Assembly: GCA_963738445.1 (NCBI GenBank)
Contig: CAVTWS010000015.1
Span: 620,001-684,000, forward strand
Direction of reading: 5' to 3'
DNA from: CAVTWS01 sp963738445
GTDB lineage: Bacteria; Actinomycetota; Acidimicrobiia; Acidimicrobiales; SHLQ01
Length of the DNA stretch: 64,000 nt
Every line of letters starts with the position of its first letter. The stretch's first letter is position 1. The translations under genes and the position numbers were made by a program. The notes beneath the pieces are model-generated. The model did no database searches, was not told the origin of the DNA, and was given only the letters and a program-made list of their open reading frames with translations. Of this stretch, positions 52,709-60,818 are shown piece after piece.

Positions 52709-53245
52709 TTACGGGTGGCTGAGGGGGACCGGCACGAAATCGGGCCAGCTGCGGTCCTTGTCGGACACGGTGACGGCCGATGTGATCGGCCAGTCGATGC
52801 CGAACGCGGGGTCGTCCGGGCGGAAACCGATCTCGGCGCCCGGTACGTACGGCGAGGAGACGCCGTAGAGGACCGCCGTCGAGTCGACCAGCGCCTGGTA
52901 GCCCTTGGCGTGATAGGGCGGCACGTAGAGCGCATCGAATCGTTCGGCCGACAGCTCGACCCCGCACGATCGACCGGTGGTGATGTCGACGATCACGTGG
53001 TGGCTGGCCCCGGCGATGCACCGGAAGAACTTGGCTTCGCCGTGGGGAGGCAGCTGGACGTGCAGCCCGCGAATGGTGCCGGCGACGATGTTGGTCGACA
53101 CGTTCATCTGAGCCACCTCACCGACACACCCGTGGTCGGCGAGCTCCTTGGCGCACCAGGCCCGGGCGAAGAACCCGCGCTCGTCCTGGCGCGGCTCGAG
53201 CTCGACGTAGAAGGCGCCGGCGACGGGGAGAGGGGTGAACTTCAT
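52709..53245 (-). CDS. RmlC-like dTDP-4-dehydrorhamnose 3,5-epimerase family protein
   Basis: A 178-residue cupin-fold sugar epimerase. DERGFFARAWCAKELADHGC, MNVSTNIVAGTIRGLHVQLP with the catalytic histidine, KFFRCIAGASHHVIVDI, and YVPPYHAKGYQALVDSTAVLYGVSSPY follow the RmlC pattern, but the usual GTVRGLHYQ is altered and the enzyme may act on a CDP- or GDP-linked ketosugar. It starts 13 bases after the epimerase gene and is followed by the SAF oxidoreductase, so three steps on one sugar are likely. Confidence 0.85.
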   Translation of the reverse strand: MKFTPLPVAGAFYVELEPRQDERGFFARAWCAKELADHGCVGEVAQMNVSTNIVAGTIRGLHVQLPPHGEAKFFRCIAGASHHVIVDITTGRSCGVELSAERFDALYVPPYHAKGYQALVDSTAVLYGVSSPYVPGAEIGFRPDDPAFGIDWPITSAVTVSDKDRSWPDFVPVPLSHP

Positions 53246-53258
53246 CGACCGACTCCGC

Positions 53259-54282
53259 TCAGACCCAGAAGAAGTCGTCGTCGATCTGGTTCGTGCCGAG
53301 CAGGTGTTTGATCTGCTTGATGCGGGTGTGGCCGCGGAATCGGTAGAGCTCCTCGTCGAACCCGATGCGCTGGAACGTGTCGATCAGTTCCTTGGCGCCG
53401 GTGCTCACGTCCCACGAGCAGTGGAATCCGGGGAGCTGCTCGTGGATCTTGGTGAAGTCGGCCCGGTAGTTGCGCTTGTCGGCGGAGGAGTCGCCGAAGA
53501 TGAGCCTCGCATCCGGGCACGAGATCACCGATGATCTCGGCGATCTGGCGGACCTGGTAGTTCTGGTTGTCCGAGCCCACGTTGAAGATCTGGTCGTGGA
53601 CGATGTCCCGCGGGGCGTCGAGCACGCACGCCACGGCGTGGGAGATGTCGAGGATGTGCACGAACGGCCGCCATGGCGTTCCGTCGCTGGCCATGCGGAT
53701 CTCCTTGTACAAGAAGGCGCTGGCGGCGAGGTCGTTGACCACGAGATCGAAACGCTGCCGGGGGGAGGCACCGAAGGCGGTGGCGTTGCGCATGAAGGTG
53801 GGGGAGAAGGAGTCGTCCGCCAGAGGCGAGACCGTCTGCTCGATCAGCACCTTGCACTTGGCGTAGCTCGTGAGCGGCTCGACGGGGTCGCCCTCCCGGC
53901 TCGGCTTGTCGCCCGAGGCGCCGTACACGCTGCACGACGACATGTGGATGAACCGCTCGACGCCGGCCCCCTTGGCCTTCTCGGCCAGCGCCAGGCTGCC
54001 GTGGTGGTTGATCTGGTAGGTGACGTCCTGGTTGAGCTCACCGACGGGGTCGTTCGACACCTCGGCCAGGTGCACTATGGCGTCGAAGCCGGCGAGGTCG
54101 TCCTCGGTGATGTTCCGGGTGTCCTTGGTGATCATGCCGGGTCGACGTTCGTCACTCGGGTACAGCCAGCCCACCCGGTGGAAGCCGCTGTCGAGGCCGG
54201 TGACCTCGTGGCCCCGTCCGATCAGCACATTGCCCATCCGCACGCCGATGTAGCCATCGGCTCCCGTGAGCAGCACCTTCAT
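53259..54282 (-). CDS. Extended SDR sugar-nucleotide epimerase/dehydratase (one frameshift)
   Basis: About 340 residues. MKVLLTGADGYIGVRMGNVL is the NAD loop, IVHLAEVSND the second, and the catalytic set is SSCSVYG with SYAKCK. FVHILDISHAVACVLDAP is typical of GalE/StrE-like enzymes. After IGDLVP the frame breaks at a GGG run (53515-53517, one extra base), and the next frame continues ARLIFGDSSADKRNYRADF and ends DDDFFWV. This is an obvious homopolymer error. Substrate: a nucleotide sugar, perhaps the product of the cytidylyltransferase. Confidence 0.85.
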
Positions 54283-54434
54283 CGTTTCACTCTCCCGAAC
54301 GTCGTTGACACCAGCCTAAAGGGGGCACCGGCGCCGGTCATGGGCAACCTGACCCGACCGCCGTGGGCCCGGCGGTTCCCTCGGCGACCGCCTCTGATGT
54401 CACGTCGGTGTTCGTCGTGGCGGACCGGTCAGGA

Positions 54435-55625
54435 TCAGCGGTCGGCCGGGACCCGGGCCGCGATCGCCCGCCCGATCTCGAGCGACGACGTGGCGGCGGG
54501 CGACGGCGCGTTGCAGACGTGGATCGCGCCGTCGGACTCGACGATCAAGAAGTCGTCGACCATCGATCCGTCATGGCCGAGCGCCTGCGCCCGCACGCCG
54601 GAGTGGGTGGGCACGAGGTCTCGGCGCTTCACGTCGGGGATCAAGCGCTGCAGGCTCCGCAGGAAGAGGTGCTTGCTGAACGACCGGGCCATCTCGCCGG
54701 CCCCGTCGCGGTAGTGCGTGCGGGCCAGCTTCCAGAAACCGGGGTAGGTCAGGCTCTCCACGGCGTCGCGGGCCACGATGTCGCGTTTGCGGTAGCCCTC
54801 CCGGGCGAGGGCCAGTACGGCATTGGGTCCGGCGTGGACCGAGCCGTCGATCATGCGGGTGAAGTGCACGCCGAGGAACGGGAAGCTGGGATCGGGAACG
54901 GGGTAGATCAGGCCGTTGACGAGCGGGCGCGCCGAGGGCGTCAACTCGTAGTACTCGCCCCGGAAGGGAACGATCTTGGCGTCGAGATGGGCGCCGGCGC
55001 GGGTCGCCACCCGGTCGCTCTGGAGGCCGGCGCAGGTGACGAGGAACCGGGCCTCGATCGGCCCGGCCGATGTCGCCACCGCATGGTGCTGCCCGAGCCG
55101 GGAGATCGACCGGGCCTCCACACCGGTACGGATCTCGCCTCCGGCCTCCTCGACGAGGCGGGCGTAGGTGCGCGAGACCGCCTTGTAGTCGACGATGCCG
55201 GTGCTCGGCAGCCACAACCCGGCGATACCCGCGCAATGGGGCTCATGCTCGCGGATGCCGTCGGGGCCGAGCCGCTCGACGGTGAGTCCGTGGGCGAGCG
55301 CTCGTTCGTACAAGGTGTCGAGGCGCGGCAGCTCGTCGGCGTCGGTGGCGACGATGACCTTGCCGCAGATGTCGTAGGCGATGTCGTGCTCGTCGCAGAA
55401 CTCGACGAGACGGGCGTTGCCGATGCGGCAGTACTCGGCCTTCAGCGAACCCGGCTTGTAGTAGATGCCGGAATGGAGCACGCCGGAGTTGTTGCCCGTC
55501 TGGTGGGCGGCGAGCTGGGGCTCCTTCTCCAACACGATCACCCGGGCTCGGGGTTGTGATTCGGTCAGGGCCAGGGCGGTCGCCAAACCGACGATTCCGC
55601 CACCTATGATCGCGATGTCGAACAC
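54435..55625 (-). CDS. lhgO: FAD-dependent oxidoreductase, L-2-hydroxyglutarate oxidase-like
   Basis: A 396-residue flavoprotein. FDIAIIGGGIVGLATALAL binds FAD, HQTGNNSGVLHSGIYYKPGS is the LhgO signature, LVTCAGLQSDRVA and RGEYYELTP follow, and PSFPFLGVHFTRMIDGSVHAGPNAVLAL supplies the substrate site. LhgO oxidises L-2-hydroxyglutarate to 2-oxoglutarate and passes electrons to the quinone pool. GTG 55625 begins the native N-terminus. Its place among sugar genes is odd; relatives there may oxidise sugar acids. Confidence 0.82.
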   Translation of the reverse strand: MFDIAIIGGGIVGLATALALTESQPRARVIVLEKEPQLAAHQTGNNSGVLHSGIYYKPGSLKAEYCRIGNARLVEFCDEHDIAYDICGKVIVATDADELPRLDTLYERALAHGLTVERLGPDGIREHEPHCAGIAGLWLPSTGIVDYKAVSRTYARLVEEAGGEIRTGVEARSISRLGQHHAVATSAGPIEARFLVTCAGLQSDRVATRAGAHLDAKIVPFRGEYYELTPSARPLVNGLIYPVPDPSFPFLGVHFTRMIDGSVHAGPNAVLALAREGYRKRDIVARDAVESLTYPGFWKLARTHYRDGAGEMARSFSKHLFLRSLQRLIPDVKRRDLVPTHSGVRAQALGHDGSMVDDFLIVESDGAIHVCNAPSPAATSSLEIGRAIAARVPADR

Positions 55626-55737
55626 GACACCGAAGGGTAGACCGCTGCGGGAGGCGGATACCGGGCCGGCCGACTCAATCATCGGCCGTCGCCGGAATTA
55701 GGGCCTGCCAGCCCATCTCTCGTTGCGTTCTTAGGAA

Positions 55738-55749
55738 GCACCATGGTGC
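55738..55749. promoter_or_regulatory. 12-bp palindrome abutting the glycosyltransferase start
   Basis: GCACCATGGTGC is a perfect palindrome ending one base before ATG 55751. A TAGGAA box lies just upstream (55732-55737). A repressor here would cover the transcription start. Confidence 0.35.
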
Positions 55750-55750
55750 C

Positions 55751-57058
55751 ATGATCGATGTGTTGGACCGGTTACTTCCGGAGGTCGAACGAGTCACGAT
55801 GACGGGTCCCGTGGAGCCGCAGCCAGACGATCCTTCCGCGATCGTCGTCTCGCGCCGGTCGTCCCAACCCGATCCGTGGCGCTGCACGGGGTACGAGTTC
55901 GAAGATGTCGTCGCCTCCGTCACCCGTGCCACCCTCGTCGATCGGACCGCCCGGTTCGACACCCACGCCACCTCGAGCACATTGGTGCGGCGCTCCAGCG
56001 AGGTCCTGCTCCACCTGTCGGCCGGCCGGGTGCGGGGGCCGGGAAGCTACGAACGGTTGTCGCCCCCCCGGCAGCCCGCCGACATCCTCGTCGTGTACTG
56101 CCAGCATCCCTACGACGTGTTGGCCGTGGTCGGGATGGGCGATCTGCGCCGCTGGGCGCACAAGGCGATCTGCTTCGTCGAAGAGGTCTACATCACCGAG
56201 CTCGACCGCTGGGCGGGCGCCTCGGCAGTGCTCAATGGGTTCGACCACGTCTGGGTCTCGAACGAGGACACCGTGCCGCACTGGCAGGATCGCCTCGACA
56301 CGAAGCTCGGCTACCTTCCGTTCTCCGTCGACGCCGAACGCTTCGCTCCCAAACGGGTGGGGCGCCCGCGCCCGATCGCGGTGTCGAACATCGGGCGCCG
56401 TTCCGAGACCACCCACAACGCGCTGTACGACTGGTCGCTCGCCACCGACCACCTCTACCACTTCGACTCGATGCGGCCAGGGGCCGTCAAGGACCCCGCC
56501 CAGCACCGGGTGATGATGGCCACCATGCTCCAACGGTCGGCCGTCGCCGTCTCGAACCGGGGGGTGGGCGGCCGCCCGAAGGAGACCAACTGGCAGGGTT
56601 CGCTCCCGCCCCGCTTCTTCGAAGCGGCTGCCGCCGGCGCCGTTCTGCTCGGCGTGGCGCCCGACCTCCCCGGGATGAGCGCCTACTTCGGGTGGACCGA
56701 CTCCCATCTACCGATGGCATTCGACGAACCCGAGGCCGGTGCCATCGTCGCCCACCTGCTCGACCAGACCGAGCGCATGACCATTGCCTCCCGCCGCAAC
56801 ATCGCCCAGTGCCTGCGCCGTCACGATCATGTCCACCGGCTCGCCGCCATGATGGCTGCGGTGGGCGTACCGCTCGGGCCGCTCGCGGCCGCCCGCCAGG
56901 TCCGCCTCGCCGAGTTGGCGACGATGCACGAGACCGCGCCCGTGGGGACCCGCACCAGTGAGTCCGCGCCCGTCGGGACCCGCACCCGCGAGTCTGCGCC
57001 GCCAGGGACCAGCGAGTCCGCTCCCGTCGGGACCTTTCCTGTCCGAGGGCGCGCGTGA
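55751..57058 (+). CDS. Glycosyltransferase-like protein (GT-B fold)
   Basis: A 435-residue protein. ILVVYCQHPYDVLAVVG, FVEEVYITELDRWAG, GFDHVWVSNEDTVPHWQ and LGYLPFSVDAERFAP resemble the acceptor half of GT-B enzymes; ETNWQGSLPPRFFEAAAAGAVLLG is the donor-side E-x7-E-like region and DEPEAGAIVAHLLDQTERM the C-terminal helix, like CgeB/Glyco_trans_1_2 proteins. No signal peptide. The last 40 residues are a repeat tail (SESAPVGTRT) encoded by a tandem array. The stop overlaps the flippase start (GTGA). Confidence 0.7.
   Translation: MIDVLDRLLPEVERVTMTGPVEPQPDDPSAIVVSRRSSQPDPWRCTGYEFEDVVASVTRATLVDRTARFDTHATSSTLVRRSSEVLLHLSAGRVRGPGSYERLSPPRQPADILVVYCQHPYDVLAVVGMGDLRRWAHKAICFVEEVYITELDRWAGASAVLNGFDHVWVSNEDTVPHWQDRLDTKLGYLPFSVDAERFAPKRVGRPRPIAVSNIGRRSETTHNALYDWSLATDHLYHFDSMRPGAVKDPAQHRVMMATMLQRSAVAVSNRGVGGRPKETNWQGSLPPRFFEAAAAGAVLLGVAPDLPGMSAYFGWTDSHLPMAFDEPEAGAIVAHLLDQTERMTIASRRNIAQCLRRHDHVHRLAAMMAAVGVPLGPLAAARQVRLAELATMHETAPVGTRTSESAPVGTRTRESAPPGTSESAPVGTFPVRGRA
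56930..57034 (+). repeat. Tandem 30-bp repeat at the 3' end of the glycosyltransferase gene
   Basis: Copies at 56930 (30 bp), 56960 (30 bp), 56990 (24 bp, internal loss) and 57014 (21 bp, partial). Units contain CCCG-T-CGGG. All length changes keep the frame, giving an ESAPVGTRT-type tail. Confidence 0.88.
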
Positions 57059-58617
57059 GCGCGCCGGTGACCACTTCGCCCACCCAACGCCGAGACGACG
57101 GACATTCCCACCTGGTGGTGGGGGCGCTTGCCGGTTGGATCGCGGTGTTGGCCAGCACGATCGCCGGGTTCGTGGTGACCCCGCTCATCATCGACAACCT
57201 CGGCAAGGACGCCAACGGCCTGTGGCGCCTCGCCCTGCAGGTGCTCGGTTACTACGGCCTCATCGACCTCTCGCTCGGTCTGGCCATCATCCGCTACCTG
57301 TCGAAGTACCGGGGCGAAGGCCGCGCCGACGACTTCCGGTCCATGTTCCACACCGCGGCCCGTCTGACCGTCGGATTCGTCGCGGCCCTGCTGGTCCTGG
57401 TGATGGTGTTCGCCCGCCCGCTCGCTGGACTGTTCACCGACGATCAGGCGACGGAGTTCGCCAACGTGCTTCGGGTGATGGTGCTGAGCACGGCGTTGAC
57501 CGCGTTGTCGCTCGTCGTGGGGGCGGTCCTCCTCGCCCACGAGGAGTTCGCTCGCACCAACCTCATCCGGGCGGCGGTGGAGATCTACCGGGCCATCGGC
57601 TCGGTCGCGGTACTCGCCAACGGCGGTGGTCTGGTCGGCCTGGCCTGGATCTCGGCGGGCGCCGCCGCCCTCAACTTCTCGGCCGTGGCCTACTTCGTCG
57701 CCCGGAGCCACCGCCACGAGGTGTTGCCGAGGGCCGGGTTCTCCCGCCCGATGGCGCGCAAACTGTCCCGGTACGCGGGCACCTCGCTCGTCAACCGGGG
57801 CGGCTCGTTGCTGCGTTTTCAGGTCGACATCGTTGTCATCAACGCTGTCGTCTCGACCGCTGCGGCCGGCGTGTACGGCGTGGTGTTGATCGTCGTGCAG
57901 GGGATCCGGATGCTCACCCTGGCGGTCGCCGACGTGATCCAGCCGCGGCTCTCGGCCATCCAGTCGCGACAGGACCAGTTCCAGCGCAGCATCGTCACCT
58001 TCTCCAACGTCGTGGCCTCGGTCTCGGTGTTCATCGTCGCGGTCCTTTGGGTGACCATCGACGACATCCTGGCCGTGTGGTTGCGCGGGGCCGAGGACTT
58101 CACCGTGTCCGATCGGGAGACGGCGGCAACGGTGTTCCGGCTGCTGGCGATCGGCACCGCCATCGACATGGTGCTGATCGTCGGTCAGAAGTCGGTCGAG
58201 GCCCTCGCCAAACACGCGGTGCTGGCCCGGCTCAGCCTGGTCGAGGGCCTGGCCAACCTCGGCCTGTCGATCACCCTGGGCGAGATCTACGGTCTCAAAG
58301 GGGTGGCGATCGGGACGATGATCCCGTCGCTGCTGTTCCGGGGCGTGATCCAGCCGACCATCGTGCACCGCATCACCGGCGTGCCGCTCCGTTCGTTGTA
58401 CGACAGTGCCGTCATCCGGCCCGGTCTGGTGATCGTGGCCGCGGCGGCAGCCGCCGTGGTGATCGGACTCCCCGTCGGCATCGACTCGTACCCGGGTCTG
58501 GCCGGATTCGGTCTCGTCTGTTCGGCGGCGACCGCCCTGGCGGTGTGGTGCGGGGCGCTGCTGCCGCAGTCGCGCCGGGGTCTGACGGCTCTCGTCACCG
58601 ATCGGATCCGGCGATAA
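57055..58617 (+). CDS. Polysaccharide flippase (MATE/MOP superfamily, Wzx-like)
   Basis: A 520-residue membrane protein with about 13-14 helices. LVVGALAGWIAVLASTIAGF, GYYGLIDLSLGLAIIRYLSK, LSRYAGTSLVNRGGSLLRFQ and YGVVLIVVQGIRMLTLAVAD fit the polysaccharide synthesis (PST) branch, which flips lipid-linked oligosaccharides across the membrane. The N-terminus has 28 hydrophilic residues. Coupled to the glycosyltransferase by GTGA. A hairpin follows 14 bases after the stop, ending this transcript before the ATP synthase operon. Confidence 0.86.
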   Translation: MSAPVTTSPTQRRDDGHSHLVVGALAGWIAVLASTIAGFVVTPLIIDNLGKDANGLWRLALQVLGYYGLIDLSLGLAIIRYLSKYRGEGRADDFRSMFHTAARLTVGFVAALLVLVMVFARPLAGLFTDDQATEFANVLRVMVLSTALTALSLVVGAVLLAHEEFARTNLIRAAVEIYRAIGSVAVLANGGGLVGLAWISAGAAALNFSAVAYFVARSHRHEVLPRAGFSRPMARKLSRYAGTSLVNRGGSLLRFQVDIVVINAVVSTAAAGVYGVVLIVVQGIRMLTLAVADVIQPRLSAIQSRQDQFQRSIVTFSNVVASVSVFIVAVLWVTIDDILAVWLRGAEDFTVSDRETAATVFRLLAIGTAIDMVLIVGQKSVEALAKHAVLARLSLVEGLANLGLSITLGEIYGLKGVAIGTMIPSLLFRGVIQPTIVHRITGVPLRSLYDSAVIRPGLVIVAAAAAAVVIGLPVGIDSYPGLAGFGLVCSAATALAVWCGALLPQSRRGLTALVTDRIRR

Positions 58618-58630
58618 CGCCCGGTTTTCC

Positions 58631-58654
58631 GGCCGCAGGAGTTGGCTTGCGGCC
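58631..58654 (+). terminator. Terminator between the flippase gene and the ATP synthase operon
   Basis: GGCCGCA (58631-58637) and TGCGGCC (58648-58654) form a perfect 7-bp stem with a ten-base loop. A run of eight C (58653-58660) overlaps the end. Confidence 0.65.
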
Positions 58655-58841
58655 CCCCCCAGCCCTACCCTGCCAGCGTCACGAGCGGGCGTCTGTGGAT
58701 GCGCGCGAAGGTCGGCCCCGCTCGGCGGGGCACCCTCGCACCGCCTCGGCCCGTGCTCCCGGGTGGGTATATCCGGAGCCGGAGAAAGTGCCCAGCCGAA
58801 TCGGTTCCGGTTCGACGAGCAGGTTGTCAAGGACAGATCGA

Positions 58842-59201
58842 GTGGAACAGCCAGGAGTGCGCACCCAGGCGCAGGAGGTCTCACGGGGCCTCATGCGAGG
58901 CCAGGGAGGCTACGAGCTCGTGCTCACGCCGCTCGTCCTCGCGCTCGCCGGGCTGTGGCTCGACCGCCGGTGGGGGATCACCCCGGTGCTGACGATCCTC
59001 GGCGCGCTGATCGGGTTCGTCACCGTGTTCATCTGCATGTACTACGGCTATCGCCACGAGATGGCTCGACACCGGGCTCACCGTCCGGCCGTCACCCGCC
59101 CCCCTTTCGACGACACCGACATCGCCTCGCCGTGGATCGAACGCGACCTGGGCGATATCGAGATCCCTCTTCCCGCCGCCCTGCAACAGGTGGGACCATG
59201 A
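58842..59201 (+). CDS. AtpZ/AtpI-like membrane protein
   Basis: A 119-residue protein with two membrane helices (YELVLTPLVLALAGLWLD and VLTILGALIGFVTVFICMYYG), like AtpZ-type assembly factors at the head of F-ATPase operons, which help c-ring assembly or magnesium handling. The C-terminus is charged and Pro-rich. GTG 58842 has AGGA eight bases upstream. The stop overlaps the next gene as ATGA. The 224 bases before it hold the flippase terminator and probably the operon promoter, with a TATATC word at 58768-58773 but no clear -35. Confidence 0.75.
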   Translation: MEQPGVRTQAQEVSRGLMRGQGGYELVLTPLVLALAGLWLDRRWGITPVLTILGALIGFVTVFICMYYGYRHEMARHRAHRPAVTRPPFDDTDIASPWIERDLGDIEIPLPAALQQVGP

Positions 59202-59674
59202 GCGTGAATCCGCTGACCGAGGCCTACCACGGCCCGCCTGCCGCGCTGCCCATCGCGCTCGACATGGCCAAGAAGGGCGTCTACGTCGCCCCGGTCGTCA
59301 TCGGAATCGGCGCGGCCATCTGGGGCACCGACGGCGCCGCGTCGGTGGCCTACGGTCTCACCATCGTGGTCGTGAACTTCTTGCTCTCGGCCTGGATGCT
59401 CCACGCCGCCGGCCGGGTGTCGCTCGCGCTGATGGGCGCAGCGGCGCTGTTCGGCTTCCTGCTGCGGCTCGGGCTCATCACGATCGCCGTGCTGGTCGTC
59501 AAGGATCAGCCCTGGGTCGACCTCGTACCCCTCGGGCTGACCCTGATCGTCACCCACCTCGGCATCTTGTTCTGGGAGCTCCGTTACGTCTCCGGTTCTT
59601 TGGCCTATCCCGGCCTCAAGCCCAGCCGTCGTGGTTCCGCACCGTCCACCCGTCCATCCCTGACCACAAAGTGA
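59198..59674 (+). CDS. atpI: ATP synthase I-like membrane protein (AtpI)
   Basis: A 158-residue protein with four helices (VAPVVIGIGAAIWG, VAYGLTIVVVNFLLSAWML, GAAALFGFLLRLGLITIAVLVV, LVPLGLTLIVTHLGILFWEL), the layout of the small AtpI protein that precedes atpB. It is thought to assist c-ring assembly. Start ATG 59198 lies within the previous stop. The 30-residue N-terminal part is unusually long. Confidence 0.75.
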   Translation: MSVNPLTEAYHGPPAALPIALDMAKKGVYVAPVVIGIGAAIWGTDGAASVAYGLTIVVVNFLLSAWMLHAAGRVSLALMGAAALFGFLLRLGLITIAVLVVKDQPWVDLVPLGLTLIVTHLGILFWELRYVSGSLAYPGLKPSRRGSAPSTRPSLTTK

Positions 59675-59684
59675 GGGCCTTCCG

Positions 59685-60425
59685 GTGATCCTCGGCCTCG
59701 AGTACCCACCCATCGAGAACCTGGTCGAATGGCCGGGCACCTACAACAAGATCGCCTTCATCTACACGTTGGCCGCGGTGATCCCCGTGTTGGTGTTCCT
59801 GCTGGCCGGGCGGCAGAAGGGGCTGGTCCCCACCGGGTTCCGCACGGTGGCCGAGTCCACGGTCGAGTTCGTCGAGAAGCAGATCATCCTGCCGGCCATC
59901 GGCCCCGAGGGGCTCCGCTACCTGCCGTTGTTCGTGAGCCTGTTCCTGTTCGTGTTCTTCGGCAACATCACCGAGGTCGTGCCCCTCTTCCACATGCCAG
60001 GTCACGCCCGGATGGCCGGGCCCCTGGTCATCGCACTGGTGGTGTGGGCGTACTTCATCTGCGTCGGCGTGAAGCACAACGGCCTCGGCTACTTCAAGAG
60101 CGTGTTGTTCCCCTCCGGCGTGCCCAAGGCGCTCTACCTGCTGGTCACCCCGATCGAGTTCCTGTCGACGTTCATCGTGCGACCCTTCAGCCACGCCGTC
60201 CGTCTCTTCGCCAACATGCTCGCCGGCCACATCCTGCTCGTGACCTTCAGCGTGTTGTGCATCGGCCTGTGGGCGGCCAAGGTCACCGTCGTGGTCGAGG
60301 CCCTCACCTTCCCGGGCCTGGTCATCTTCACCGCCTTCGAGGTCGGCGTGGCCCTCATCCAGGCCTTCGTGTTCACCATTTTGGCGGCCGTGTACATCGG
60401 CGGGGCCCTGCACCCCTCGCACTGA
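59685..60425 (+). CDS. atpB: ATP synthase F0 subunit a
   Basis: A 246-residue membrane subunit that forms the proton half-channels. The essential arginine is in PFSHAVRLFANMLAGHILL near residue 172, and the last helix FEVGVALIQAFVFTILAAVY has the expected Glu and Gln. Six or so helices; GTG start ten bases after atpI. Order atpI-B-E-F-F'-H-A follows the bacterial norm. Confidence 0.96.
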   Translation: MILGLEYPPIENLVEWPGTYNKIAFIYTLAAVIPVLVFLLAGRQKGLVPTGFRTVAESTVEFVEKQIILPAIGPEGLRYLPLFVSLFLFVFFGNITEVVPLFHMPGHARMAGPLVIALVVWAYFICVGVKHNGLGYFKSVLFPSGVPKALYLLVTPIEFLSTFIVRPFSHAVRLFANMLAGHILLVTFSVLCIGLWAAKVTVVVEALTFPGLVIFTAFEVGVALIQAFVFTILAAVYIGGALHPSH

Positions 60426-60484
60426 CCACCGTTCGCTTCGATCCCCCAAGTTCCTTCCGGAAAAACCCACAGGAGACACCAGCA

Positions 60485-60763
60485 ATGAGCACCCTCGCTT
60501 CGATCCTGGCTCAGACGGTCGAGCTGACCGCCGACGACGAGAAGGCCATCTCGGGCGCCAGCTCGGCCGGCTTCGCCTACGGCCTCGCGGCCATCGGCCC
60601 CGGCATCGGCATCGGCTACCTCGTCGGCCAGGCCGTCCAGGCCATGGCCCGCCAGCCCGAGTCGGCCGGCCAGGTCCAGACCACGATGTTCCTCGGTATC
60701 GCGTTCACCGAGGCCCTCGCCCTCATCGGCTTCGTGGTCTTCATCCTCCTGAAGTTCGTCTGA
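60485..60763 (+). CDS. atpE: ATP synthase F0 subunit c
   Basis: A 92-residue proteolipid, two helices in a hairpin. GFAYGLAAIGPGIGIGYLVGQAVQAMARQPE holds the glycine-rich packing face and the R-Q-P loop; the ion-binding glutamate is in IAFTEALALIGFV near residue 76. The residue after Glu is Ala, not Ser/Thr, which points to protons rather than sodium. The strong AGGAG before ATG fits high expression. The N-terminus is about 15 residues longer than in E. coli. Confidence 0.96.
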   Translation: MSTLASILAQTVELTADDEKAISGASSAGFAYGLAAIGPGIGIGYLVGQAVQAMARQPESAGQVQTTMFLGIAFTEALALIGFVVFILLKFV

Positions 60764-60818
60764 TCATCGCTGATCGTTCGAACCGTCCGTCCCCCCGCAA
60801 CCCCATGAGGTCGACATC

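Noticed and set aside
56958..58841. Very long N-terminal extension of the AtpZ-like gene through the flippase region
   Set aside because: It is out of frame with the flippase gene and crosses a terminator; the start at 58842 has a ribosome-binding site.
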